A stretch of 64,000 nucleotides of DNA from Balanoglossus misakiensis (lineage: Eukaryota; Hemichordata): the NCBI GenBank assembly GCA_040954595.2, contig CM082578.2, positions 10,788,001 to 10,852,000 on the forward strand, in the 5' to 3' direction. This document shows, in pieces, positions 23,201 through 36,016 of this stretch (its first letter is position 1; every line of letters begins with the position of its first letter). The notes beneath the pieces were generated by a model. The model did no database searches, was not told where the DNA came from, and worked only from the letters and a program-made list of their open reading frames with translations. Made by a program: the position numbers and the translations under genes.

Positions 23201-26200
23201 AAAATCGTCAAAAATTGACAATTTTTCGACTTTGCGGAATTTCAAAATTTGGCCGATTTTTGAAAAAATCATGGGTTATAGCTCATGAAAATCGTCAAAA
23301 ATTGACAATTTTTCGACTTTGCGGAATTTCAAAATTTGGCCGATTTTTGAAAAAATCATGGGTTATAGCTCATGAAAATCGTCCAGAAATGACAATTTTA
23401 CGACTTTGCGGAATTTCAAAATTTGGCCAATTTTTGAAAAAATCATGGGTTATAGCTCATGAAAATCGTCAAAAATTGACAATTTTTCGACTTTGCGGAA
23501 TTTCAAAATTTGGCCGATTTATGAAAAAATCATGGGTTATAGCTCATGAAAATCGTCCAGAAATGACAATTTTTCGACTTTGCGGAATTTCAAAATTTGG
23601 CCGATTTTTGAAAAAATCATGGGTTATAGCTCATGAAAATCGTCCAGAAATGACAATTTTTCGAGTTTGCGGAATTTCAAAATTTGGCCGATTTTTGAAA
23701 AAATCATGGGTTATAGCTCATGAAAATCGTCCAGATTTGCGGAATTTCAAAATTTGGCCGATTTTTGAAAAAATCATGGGTTATAGCTCATGAAAATCGT
23801 CCAGAAATGACAATTTTTCGACTTTGCGGAATTTCAAAATTTGGCCGATTTTTGAAAAAATCATGGGTTATGGCTCATGAAAATCGTCAAAAATTGACAA
23901 TTTTTCGACTTTGCTGAATTTCAAAATTTGGCCGATTTTTGAAAAAATCATGGGTTATAGCTCATGAAAATCGTCAAAAATTGACAATTTTTCGACTTTG
24001 CGGAATTTCAAAATTTGGCCGATTTTTGAAAAAATCATGGGTTATAGCTCATGAAAATCGTCCAGAAATGACAATTTTACGACTTTGCGGAATTTCAAAA
24101 TTTGGCCGATTTTTGAAAAAATCATGGGTTATAGCTCATGAAAATCGTCCAAAAATGACAATTTTTCGACTTTGCGGAATTTCAAAATTTGGCCCATTTT
24201 TGAAAAAATCATGGGTTATAGCTCATGAAAATCGTCCAGAAATGACAATTTTTCGACTTTGCGGAATTTCAAAATTTGGCCGATTTTTGAAAAAATCATG
24301 GGTTATAGCTCATGAAAATCGTCCAGAAATGACAATTTTTCGACTTTGCGGAATTTCAAAATTTGGCCGATTTTTGAAAAAATCATGGGTTATAGCTCAT
24401 GAAAATCGTCCAGAAATGACAATTTTTCGACTTTGCGGAATTTCAAAATTTGGCCGATTTATGAAAAAATCATGGGTTATAGCTCATGAAAATCGTCCAG
24501 AAATGACAATTTTTCGACTTTGCGGAATTTCAAAATTTGGCCGATTTTTGAAAAAATCATGGGTTATAGCTCATGAAAATCGTCCAAAAATGACAATTTT
24601 TCGACTTTGCGGAATTTCAAAATTTGGCCGATTTTTGAAAAAATCATGGGTTATAGCTCATGAAAATCGTCCAGAAATGACAATTTTTCGACTTTGCGGA
24701 ATTTCAAAATTTGGCCGATTTTTGAAAAAATCATGGGTTATAGCTCATGAAAATCGTCCAGAAATGACAATTTTTCGACTTTGCGGAATTTCAAAATTTG
24801 GCCGATTTATGAAAAAATCATGGGTTATAGCTCATGAAAATCGTCCAGAAATGACAATTTTTCGACTTTGCGGAATTTCAAAATTTGGCCGATTTTTGAA
24901 AAAATCATGGGTTATAGCTCATGAAAATCGTCCAAAAATGACAATTTTTCGACTTTGCGGAATTTCAAAATTTGGCCGATTTTTGAAAAAATCATGGGTT
25001 ATAGCTCATGAAAATCGTCCAGAAATGACAATTTTTCGACTTTGCGGAATTTCAAAATTTGGCCGATTTTTGAAAAAATCATGGGTTATAGCTCATGAAA
25101 ATCGTCCAGAAATGACAATTTTTCGACTTTGCGGAATTTCAAAATTTGGCCGATTTTTGAAAAAATCATGGGTTATAGCTCATGAAAATCGTCCAGAAAT
25201 GACAATTTTTCGACTGTGCGGAATTTCAAAATTTGGCCGATTTTTGAAAAAATCATGGGTTATAGCTCATGAAAATCGTCCAGAAATGACAATTTTTCGA
25301 CTTTGCGGAATTTCAAAATTTGGTCGATTTTTGAAAAAATCATGGGTTATAGCTCATGAAAATCGTCCAGAAATGACAATTTTTCGACTGTGCGGAATTT
25401 CAAAATTTGGCCGATTTTTGAAAAAATCATGGGTTATAGCTCATGAAAATCGTCCAGAAATGACAATTTTTCGACTTTGCGGAATTTCAAAATTTGGCCG
25501 ATTTTTGAAAAAATCATGGGTTATAGCTCATGAAAATCGTCCAAAAATGACAATTTTTCGACTTTGCGGAATTTCAAAATTTGGCCGATTTTTGAAAAAA
25601 TCATGGGTTATAGCTCATGAAAATCGTCCAGAAATGACAATTTTTCGACTTTGCGGAATTTCAAAATTTGGCCGATTTTTGAAAAAATCATGGGTTATAG
25701 CTCATGAAAATCGTCCAGAAATGACAATTTTTCGACTTTGCGGAATTTCAAAATTTGGCCGATTTTTGAAAAAATCATGGGTTATAGCTCATGAAAATCG
25801 TCCAAAAATGACAATTTTTCGACTTTGCGGAATTTCAAAATTTGGCCGATTTTTGAAAAAATCATGGGTTATAGCTCATGAAAATCGTCCAAAAATGACA
25901 ATTTTTCGACTTTGCGGAATTTCAAAATTTGGCCGATTTTTGAAAAAATCATGGGTTATAGCTCATGAAAATCGTCCAGAAATGACAATTTTTCGACTTT
26001 GCGGAATTTCAAAATTTGGCCGATTTTTGAAAAAATCATGGGTTATAGCTCATGAAAATCGTCCAAAAATGACAATTTTTCGACTTTGCGGAATTTCAAA
26101 ATTTGGCCGATTTTTGAAAAAATCATGGGTTATAGCTCATGAAAATCGTCCAGAAATGACAATTTTTCGACTTTGCGGAATTTCAAAATTTGGCCGATTT

Positions 26201-28254
26201 TTGAAAAAATCATGGGTTATAGCTCATGAAAATCGTCAAAAATTGACAATTTTTCGACTTTGCGGAATTTCAAAATTTGGCCGATTTTTGAAAAAATCAT
26301 GGGTTATAGCTCATGAAAATCGTCAAAAATTGACAATTTTTCGACTTTGCGGAATTTCAAAATTTGGCCGATTTTTGAAAAAATCATGGGTTATAGCTCA
26401 TGAAAATCGTCCAGAAATGACAATTTTACGACTTTGCGGAATTTCAAAATTTGGCCAATTTTTGAAAAAATCATGGGTTATAGCTCATGAAAATCGTCAA
26501 AAATTGACAATTTTTCGACTTTGCGGAATTTCAAAATTTGGCCGATTTATGAAAAAATCATGGGTTATAGCTCATGAAAATCGTCCAGAAATGACAATTT
26601 TTCGACTTTGCGGAATTTCAAAATTTGGCCGATTTTTGAAAAAATCATGGGTTATAGCTCATGAAAATCGTCCAGAAATGACAATTTTTCGAGTTTGCGG
26701 AATTTCAAAATTTGGCCGATTTTTGAAAAAATCATGGGTTATAGCTCATGAAAATCGTCCAGATTTGCGGAATTTCAAAATTTGGCCGATTTTTGAAAAA
26801 ATCATGGGTTATAGCTCATGAAAATCGTCCAGAAATGACAATTTTTCGACTTTGCGGAATTTCAAAATTTGGCCGATTTTTGAAAAAATCATGGGTTATG
26901 GCTCATGAAAATCGTCAAAAATTGACAATTTTTCGACTTTGCTGAATTTCAAAATTTGGCCGATTTTTGAAAAAATCATGGGTTATAGCTCATGAAAATC
27001 GTCAAAAATTGACAATTTTTCGACTTTGCGGAATTTCAAAATTTGGCCGATTTTTGAAAAAATCATGGGTTATAGCTCATGAAAATCGTCCAGAAATGAC
27101 AATTTTACGACTTTGCGGAATTTCAAAATTTGGCCGATTTTTGAAAAAATCATGGGTTATAGCTCATGAAAATCGTCAAAAATTGACAATTTTTCGACTT
27201 TGCGGAATTTCAAAATTTGGCCGATTTTTGAAAAAATCATGGGTAATAGCTCATGAAAATCGTCCAGAAATGACAATTTTTCGACTTTGCGGAATTTCAA
27301 AATTTGGCCGATTTTTGAAAAAATCATGGGTTATAGCTCATGAAAATCGTCCAGAAATGACAATTTTTCGACTTTGCGGAATTTCAAAATTTGGCCGATT
27401 TTTGAAAAAATCATGGGTTATAGCTCATGAAAATCGTCCAGAAATGACAATTTTTCGACTTTGCGGAATTTCAAAATTTGGCCGATTTTTGAAAAAAATC
27501 ATGGGTTATAGCTCATGAAAATCGTCCAGAAATGACAATTTTTCGACTTTGCGGAATTTCAAAATTTGGCCGATTTTTGAAAAAATCATGGGTTATAGCT
27601 CATGAAAATCGTCCAGAAATGACAATTTTTCGACTTTGCGGAATTTCAAAATTTGGCCGATTTTTGAAAAAATCATGGGTTATAGCTCATGAAAATCGTC
27701 AAAAATTGACAATTTTTCGACTTTGCGGAATTTCAAAATTTGGCCAATTTTTGAAAAAATCATGGGTTATAGCTCATGAAAATCGTCAAAAATTGACAAT
27801 TTTTCGACTTTGCGGAATTTCAAAATTTGGCCGATTTATGAAAAAATCATGGGTTATAGCTCATGAAAATCGTCCAGAAATGACAATTTTTCGACTTTGC
27901 GGAATTTCAAAATTTGGCCGATTTTTGAAAAAATCATGGGTTATAGCTCATGAAAATCGTCCAGAAATGACAATTTTTCGAGTTTGCGGAATTTCAAAAT
28001 TTGGCCGATTTTTGAAAAAATCATGGGTTATAGCTCATGAAAATCGTCCAGATTTGCGGAATTTCAAAATTTGGCCGATTTTTGAAAAAATCATGGGTTA
28101 TAGCTCATGAAAATCGTCCAGAAATGACAATTTTTCGACTTTGCGGAATTTCAAAATTTGGCCGATTTTTGAAAAAATCATGGGTTATGGCTCATGAAAA
28201 TCGTCAAAAATTGACAATTTTTCGACTTTGCTGAATTTCAAAATTTGGCCGATT
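20257..28254 (+). repeat. Higher-order repeat blocks inside the satellite
   Basis: A marker group recurs four times: a 70-bp monomer lacking 17 bp (near 20270, 23733, 26761, 28050), then GGTTATGGCTC (20404, 23867, 26895, 28184), then a monomer with a stop, TTTGCTGAATTTC (about 20447, 23910, 26938, 28227). Spacings are 3463, 3028 and 1289 bp, which equal 39, 34 and 14 full monomers plus the short one (the last also plus one base). This is the signature of large-block duplication by unequal exchange. Confidence 0.88.
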
Positions 28255-31200
28255 TTTGAAAAAATCATGGGTTATAGCTCATGAAAATCGTCAAAAATTG
28301 ACAATTTTTCGACTTTGCGGAATTTCAAAATTTGGCCGATTTTTGAAAAAATCATGGGTTATAGCTCATGAAAATCGTCCAGAAATGACAATTTTACGAC
28401 TTTGCGGAATTTCAAAATTTGGCCGATTTTTGAAAAAATCATGGGTTATAGCTCATGAAAATCGTCAAAAATTGACAATTTTTCGACTTTGCGGAATTTC
28501 AAAATTTGGCCGATTTTTGAAAAAATCATGGGTAATAGCTCATGAAAATCGTCCAGAAATGACAATTTTTCGACTTTGCGGAATTTCAAAATTTGGCCGA
28601 TTTTTGAAAAAATCATGGGTTATAGCTCATGAAAATCGTCCAGAAATGACAATTTTTCGACTTTGCGGAATTTCAAAATTTGGCCGATTTTTGAAAAAAT
28701 CATGGGTTATAGCTCATGAAAATCGTCCAGAAATGACAATTTTTCGACTTTGCGGAATTTCAAAATTTGGCCGATTTTTGAAAAAAATCATGGGTTATAG
28801 CTCATGAAAATCGTCCAGAAATGACAATTTTTCGACTTTGCAGAATTTCAAAATTTGGCCGATTTTTGAAAAAATCATGGGTTATAGCTCATGAAAATCG
28901 TCAAGAAATGACAATTTTTCGACTTTGCGGAATTTCAAAATTTGGCCGATTTTTGAAAAAATCATGGGTTATAGCTCATGAAAATCGTCCAGAAATGACA
29001 ATTTTTCGACTTTGCGGAATTTCAAAATTTGGCCGATTTTTGAAAAAAATCTGGGTTATAGCTCATGAAAATCGTCCAGAAATGACAATTTTTCGACTTT
29101 GCGGAATTTCAAAATTTGGCCGATTTTTGAAAAAATCATGGGTTATAGCTCATGAAAATCGTCCAGAAATGACAATTTTTCGACTTTGCGGAATTTCAAA
29201 ATTTGGCCGATTTTTGAAAAAATCATGGGTTATAGCTCATGAAAATCGTCCAGAAATGACAATTTTTCGACTTTGCGGAATTTCAAAATTTGGCCGATTT
29301 TTGAAAAAATCATGGGTTATAGCTCATGAAAATCGTCCAGAAATGACAATTTTTCGACTTTGCGGAATTTCAAAATTTGGCCGATTTTTGAAAAAATCAT
29401 GGGTTATAGCTCATGAAAATCGTCCAGAAATGACAATTTTTCGACTTTGCGGAATTTCAAAATTTGGCCGATTTTTGAAAAAAATCATGGGTTATAGCTC
29501 ATGAAAATCGTCCAGAAATGACAATTTTTCGACTTTGCGGAATTTCAAAATTTGGCCGATTTTTGAAAAAATCATGGGTTATAGCTCATGAAAATCGTCA
29601 AGAAATGACAATTTTTCGACTTTGCGGAATTTCAAAATTTGGCCGATTTTTGAAAAAATCATGGGTTATAGCTCATGAAAATCGTCCAGAAATGACAATT
29701 TTTCGACTTTGCGGAATTTCAAAATTTGGCCGATTTTTGAAAAAAATCTGGGTTATAGCTCATGAAAATCGTCCAGAAATGACAATTTTTCGACTTTGCG
29801 GAATTTCAAAATTTGGCCGATTTTTGAAAAAATCATGGGTTATAGCTCATGAAAATCGTCCAGAAATGACAATTTTTCGACTTTGCGGAATTTCAAAATT
29901 TGGCCGATTTTTGAAAAAATCATGGGTTATAGCTCATGAAAATCGTCCAGAAATGACAATTTTTCGACTTTGCGGAATTTCAAAATTTGGCCGATTTTTG
30001 AAAAAATCATGGGTTATAGCTCATGAAAATCGTCCAGAAATGACAATTTTTCGACTTTGCGGAATTTCAAAATTTGGCCGATTTTTGAAAAAATCATGGG
30101 TTATAGCTCATGAAAATCGTCCAGAAATGACAATTTTTCGACTTTGCGGAATTTCAAAATTTGGCCGATTTTTGAAAAAATCATGGGTTATAGCTCATGA
30201 AAATCGTCAAAAATTGACAATTTTTCGACTTTGCGGAATTTCAAAATTTGGCCGATTTTTGAAAAAATCATGGATTATAGCTCATGAAAATCGTCAAAAA
30301 TTGACAATTTTTCGACTTTGCGGAATTTCAAAATTTGGCCGATTTTTGAAAAAATCATGGGTAATAGCTCATGAAAATCGTCCAGAAATGACAATTTTTC
30401 GACTTTGCGGAATTTCAAAATTTGGCCGATTTTTGAAAAAATCATGGGTTATAGCTCATGAAAATCGTCCAGAAATGACAATTTTTCGACTTTGCGGAAT
30501 TTCAAAATTTGGCCGATTTTTGAAAAAATCATGGGTTATAGCTCATGAAAATCGTCCAGAAATGACAATTTTTCGACTTTGCGGAATTTCAAAATTTGGC
30601 CGATTTTTGAAAAAATCATGGGTTATAGCTCATGAAAATCGTCCAGAAATGACAATTTTTCGACTTTGCGGAATTTCAAAATTTGGCCGATTTTTGAAAA
30701 AAATCATGGGTTATAGCTCATGAAAATCGTCCAGAAATGACAATTTTTCGACTTTGCGGAATTTCAAAATTTGGCCGATTTTTGAAAAAATCATGGGTTA
30801 TAGCTCATGAAAATCGTCAAAAATTGACAATTTTTCGACTTTGCGGAATTTCAAAATTTGGCCGATTTTTGAAAAAATCATGGGTTATAGCTCATGAAAA
30901 TCGTCCAGAAATGACAATTTTTCGACTTTGCGGAATTTCAAAATTTGGCCGATTTTTGAAAAAATCATGGGTTATAGCTCATGAAAATCGTCCAGAAATG
31001 ACAATTTTTCGACTTTGCGGAATTTCAAAATTTGGCCGATTTTTGAAAAAATCATGGGTTATAGCTCATGAAAATCGTCCAGAAATGATAATTTTTCGAC
31101 TTTGCGGAATTTCAAAATTTGGCCGATTTTTGAAAAAATCATGGGTTATAGCTCATGAAAATCGTCCAGAAATGACAATTTTTCGACTTTGCGGAATTTC

Positions 31201-34200
31201 AAAATTTGGCCGATTTTTGAAAAAATCATGGGTTATAGCTCATGAAAATCGTCAAAAATTGACAATTTTTCGACTTTGCGGAATTTCAAAATTTGGCCGA
31301 TTTTTGAAAAAATCATGGATTATAGCTCATGAAAATCGTCAAAAATTGACAATTTTTCGACTTCGCGGAATTTCAAAATTTGGCCGATTTTTGAAAAAAT
31401 CATGGGTAATAGCTCATGAAAATCGTCCAGAAATGACAATTTTTCGACTTTGCGGAATTTCAAAATTTGGCCGATTTTTGAAAAAATCATGGGTTATAGC
31501 TCATGAAAATCGTCCAGAAATGACAATTTTTCGACTTTGCGGAATTTCAAAATTTGGCCGATTTTTGAAAAAAATCATGGGTTATAGCTCATGAAAATCG
31601 TCCAGAAATGACAATTTTTCGACTTTGCGGAATTTCAAAATTTGGCCGATTTTTGAAAAAATCATGGGTTATAGCTCATGAAAATCGTCAAGAAATGACA
31701 ATTTTTCGACTTTGCGGAATTTCAAAATTTGGCCGATTTTTGAAAAAATCATGGGTTATAGCTCATGAAAATCGTCAAAAATTGACAATTTTTCGACTTT
31801 GCGGAATTTCAAAATTTGGCCGATTTTTGAAAAAATCATGGGTAATAGCTCATGAAAATCGTCCAGAAATGACAATTTTTCGACTTTGCGGAATTTCAAA
31901 ATTTGGCCGATTTTTGAAAAAATCATGGGTTATAGCTCATGAAAATCGTCCAGAAATGACAATTTTTCGACTTTGCGGAATTTCAAAATTTGGCCGATTT
32001 TTGAAAAAATCATGGGTTATAGCTCATGAAAATCGTCCAGAAATGACAATTTTTCGACTTTGCGGAATTTCAAAATTTGGCCGATTTTTGAAAAAATCAT
32101 GGGTTATAGCTCATGAAAATCGTCCAGAAATGACAATTTTTCGACTTTGCGGAATTTCAAAATTTGGCCGATTTTTGAAAAAATCATGGGTTATAGCTCA
32201 TGAAAATCGTCCAGAAATGACAATTTTTCGACTTTGCGGAATTTCAAAATTTGGCCGATTTTTGAAAAAATCATGGGTTATAGCTCATGAAAATCGTCCA
32301 GAAATGACAATTTTTCGACTTTGCGGAATTTCAAAATTTGGCCGATTTTTGAAAAAAATCTGGGTTATAGCTCATGAAAATCGTCCAGAAATGACAATTT
32401 TTCGACTTTGCGGAATTTCAAAATTTGGCCGATTTTTGAAAAAATCATGGGTTATAGCTCATGAAAATCGTCAAAAATTGACAATTTTTCGACTTTGCGG
32501 AATTTCAAAATTTGGCCGATTTTTGAAAAAATCATGGGTTATAGCTCATGAAAATCGTCAAAAATTGACAATTTTTCGACTTTGCGGAATTTCAAAATTT
32601 GGCCGATTTTTGAAAAAATCATGGGTAATAGCTCATGAAAATCGTCCAGAAATGACAATTTTTCGACTTTGCGGAATTTCAAAATTTGGCCGATTTTTGA
32701 AAAAATCATGGGTTATAGCTCATGAAAATCGTCCAGAAATGACAATTTTTCGACTTTGCGGAATTTCAAAATTTGGCCGATTTTTGAAAAAAATCATGGG
32801 TTATAGCTCATGAAAATCGTCCAGAAATGACAATTTTTCGACTTTGCGGAATTTCAAAATTTGGCCGATTTTTGAAAAAATCATGGGTTATAGCTCATGA
32901 AAATCGTCAAGAAATGACAATTTTTCGACTTTGCGGAATTTCAAAATTTGGCCGATTTTTGAAAAAATCATGGGTTATAGCTCATGAAAATCGTCAAAAA
33001 TTGACAATTTTTCGACTTTGCGGAATTTCAAAATTTGGCCGATTTTTGAAAAAATCATGGGTAATAGCTCATGAAAATCGTCCAGAAATGACAATTTTTC
33101 GACTTTGCGGAATTTCAAAATTTGGCCGATTTTTGAAAAAATCATGGGTTATAGCTCATGAAAATCGTCCAGAAATGACAATTTTTCGACTTTGCGGAAT
33201 TTCAAAATTTGGCCGATTTTTGAAAAAATCATGGGTTATAGCTCATGAAAATCGTCCAGAAATGACAATTTTTCGACTTTGCGGAATTTCAAAATTTGGC
33301 CGATTTTTGAAAAAATCATGGGTTATAGCTCATGAAAATCGTCCAGAAATGACAATTTTTCGACTTTGCGGAATTTCAAAATTTGGCCGATTTTTGAAAA
33401 AATCATGGGTTATAGCTCATGAAAATCGTCCAGAAATGACAATTTTTCGACTTTGCGGAATTTCAAAATTTGGCCGATTTTTGAAAAAATCATGGGTTAT
33501 AGCTCATGAAAATCGTCCAGAAATGACAATTTTTCGACTTTGCGGAATTTCAAAATTTGGCCGATTTTTGAAAAAAATCATGGGTTATAGCTCATGAAAA
33601 TCGTCCAGAAATGACAATTTTTCGACTTTGCGGAATTTCAAAATTTGGCCGATTTTTGAAAAAATCATGGGTTATAGCTCATGAAAATCGTCAAAAATTG
33701 ACAATTTTTCGACTTTGCGGAATTTCAAAATTTGGCCGATTTTTGAAAAAATCATGGGTTATAGCTCATGAAAATCGTCAAAAATTGACAATTTTTCGAC
33801 TTTGCGGAATTTCAAAATTTGGCCGATTTTTGAAAAAATCATGGGTTATAGCTCATGAAAATCGTCAGAAATGACAATTTTTCGACTTTGCGGAATTTCA
33901 AAATTTGGCCGATTTTTGAAAAAATCATGGGTAATAGCTCATGAAAATCGTCCAGAAATGACAATTTTTCGACTTTGCGGAATTTCAAAATTTGGCCGAT
34001 TTTTGAAAAAATCATGGGTTATAGCTCATGAAAATCGTCCAGAAATGACAATTTTTCGACTTTGCGGAATTTCAAAATTTGGCCGATTTTTGAAAAAATC
34101 ATGGGTTATAGCTCATGAAAATCGTCCAGAAATGACAATTTTTCGACTTTGCGGAATTTCAAAATTTGGCCGATTTTTGAAAAAATCATGGGTAATAGCT

Positions 34201-35149
34201 CATGAAAATCGTCCAGAAATGACAATTTTTCGACTTTGCGGAATTTCAAAATTTGGCCGATTTTTGAAAAAATCATGGGTTATAGCTCATGAAAATCGTC
34301 CAGAAATGACAATTTTTCGACTTTGCGGAATTTCAAAATTTGGCCGATTTTTGAAAAAATCATGGGTTATAGCTCATGAAAATCGTCCAGAAATGACAAT
34401 TTTTCGACTTTGCGGAATTTCAAAATTTGGCCGATTTTTGAAAAAATCATGGGTTATAGCTCATGAAAATCGTCCAGAAATGACAATTTTTCGACTTTGC
34501 GGAATTTCAAAATTTGGCCGATTTTTGAAAAAAATCATGGGTTATAGCTCATGAAAATCGTCCAGAAATGACAATTTTTCGACTTTGCGGAATTTCAAAA
34601 TTTGGCCGATTTTTGAAAAAATCATGGGTTATAGCTCATGAAAATCGTCCAGAAATGACAATTTTTCGACTTTGCGGAATTTCAAAATTTGGCCGATTTT
34701 TGAAAAAATCATGGGTTATAGCTCATGAAAATCGTCCAGAAATGACAATTTTTCGACTTTGCGGAATTTCAAAATTTGGCCGATTTTTGAAAAAATCATG
34801 GGTTATAGCTCATGAAAATCGTCAGAAATGACAATTTTTCGACTTTGCGGAATTTCAAAATTTGGCCGATTTTTGAAAAAATCATGGGTAATAGCTCATG
34901 AAAATCGTCCAGAAATGACAATTTTTCGACTTTGCGGAATTTCAAAATTTGGCCGATTTTTGAAAAAATCATGGGTTATAGCTCATGAAAATCGTCCAGA
35001 AATGACAATTTTTCGACTTTGCGGAATTTCAAAATTTGGCCGATTTTTGAAAAAATCATGGGTTATAGCTCATGAAAATCGTCCAGAAATGACAATTTTT
35101 CGACTTTGCGGAATTTCAAAATTTGGCCGATTTTTGAAAAAATCATGGG

Positions 35150-36016
35150 TTATAGCTCATGAAAATCGTCCAGAAATGACAATTTTTCGACTTTGCGGAA
35201 TTTCAAAATTTGGCCGATTTTTGATAAAATCATGGGTAATAGCTCATGAAAATCGTCCAGAAATGACAATTTTTCGACTTTGCGGAATTTCAAAATTTGG
35301 CCGATTTTTGAAAAAATCATGGGTAATAGCTCATGAAAATCGTCCAGAAATGACAATTTTTCGACTTTGCGGAATTTCAAAATTTGGCCGATTTTTGAAA
35401 AAATCATGGGTTATAGCTCATGAAAATCGTCCAGAAATGACAATTTTTCGACTTTGCGGAATTTCAAAATTTGGCCGATTTTTGAAAAAATCATGGGTTA
35501 TAGCTCATGAAAATCGTCCAGAAATGACAATTTTTCGACTTTGCGGAATTTCAAAATTTGGCCGATTTTTGAAAAAATCATGGGTTATAGCTCATGAAAA
35601 TCGTCCAGAAATGACAATTTTTCGACTTTGCGGAATTTCAAAATTTGGCCGATTTTTGAAAAAATCATGGGTTATAGCTCATGAAAATCGTCCAGAAATG
35701 ACAATTTTTCGACTTTGCGGAATTTCAAAATTTGGCCGATTTTTGAAAAAATCATGGGTTATAGCTCATGAAAATCGTCCAGAAATGACAATTTTTCGAC
35801 TTTGCGGAATTTCAAAATTTGGCCGATTTTTGATAAAATCATGGGTAATAGCTCATGAAAATCGTCCAGAAATGACAATTTTTCGACTTTGCGGAATTTC
35901 AAAATTTGGCCGATTTTTGAAAAAATCATGGGTAATAGCTCATGAAAATCGTCCAGAAATGACAATTTTTCGACTTTGCGGAATTTCAAAATTTGGCCGA
36001 TTTTTGAAAAAATCAT
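35150..36016 (+). repeat. Seven-monomer (609-bp) duplicated block in the right half of the satellite
   Basis: A monomer reading TTTTTGATAAAATC followed by two GGGTAATAGC monomers occurs at 35150-35407 and again 609 bp later at 35759-36016. Further copies sit at 37760-38017 (2001 bp = 23 units) and 40372-40629. In these trios the T-to-A change also removes a minus-strand stop, briefly opening a minus frame. Confidence 0.8.
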
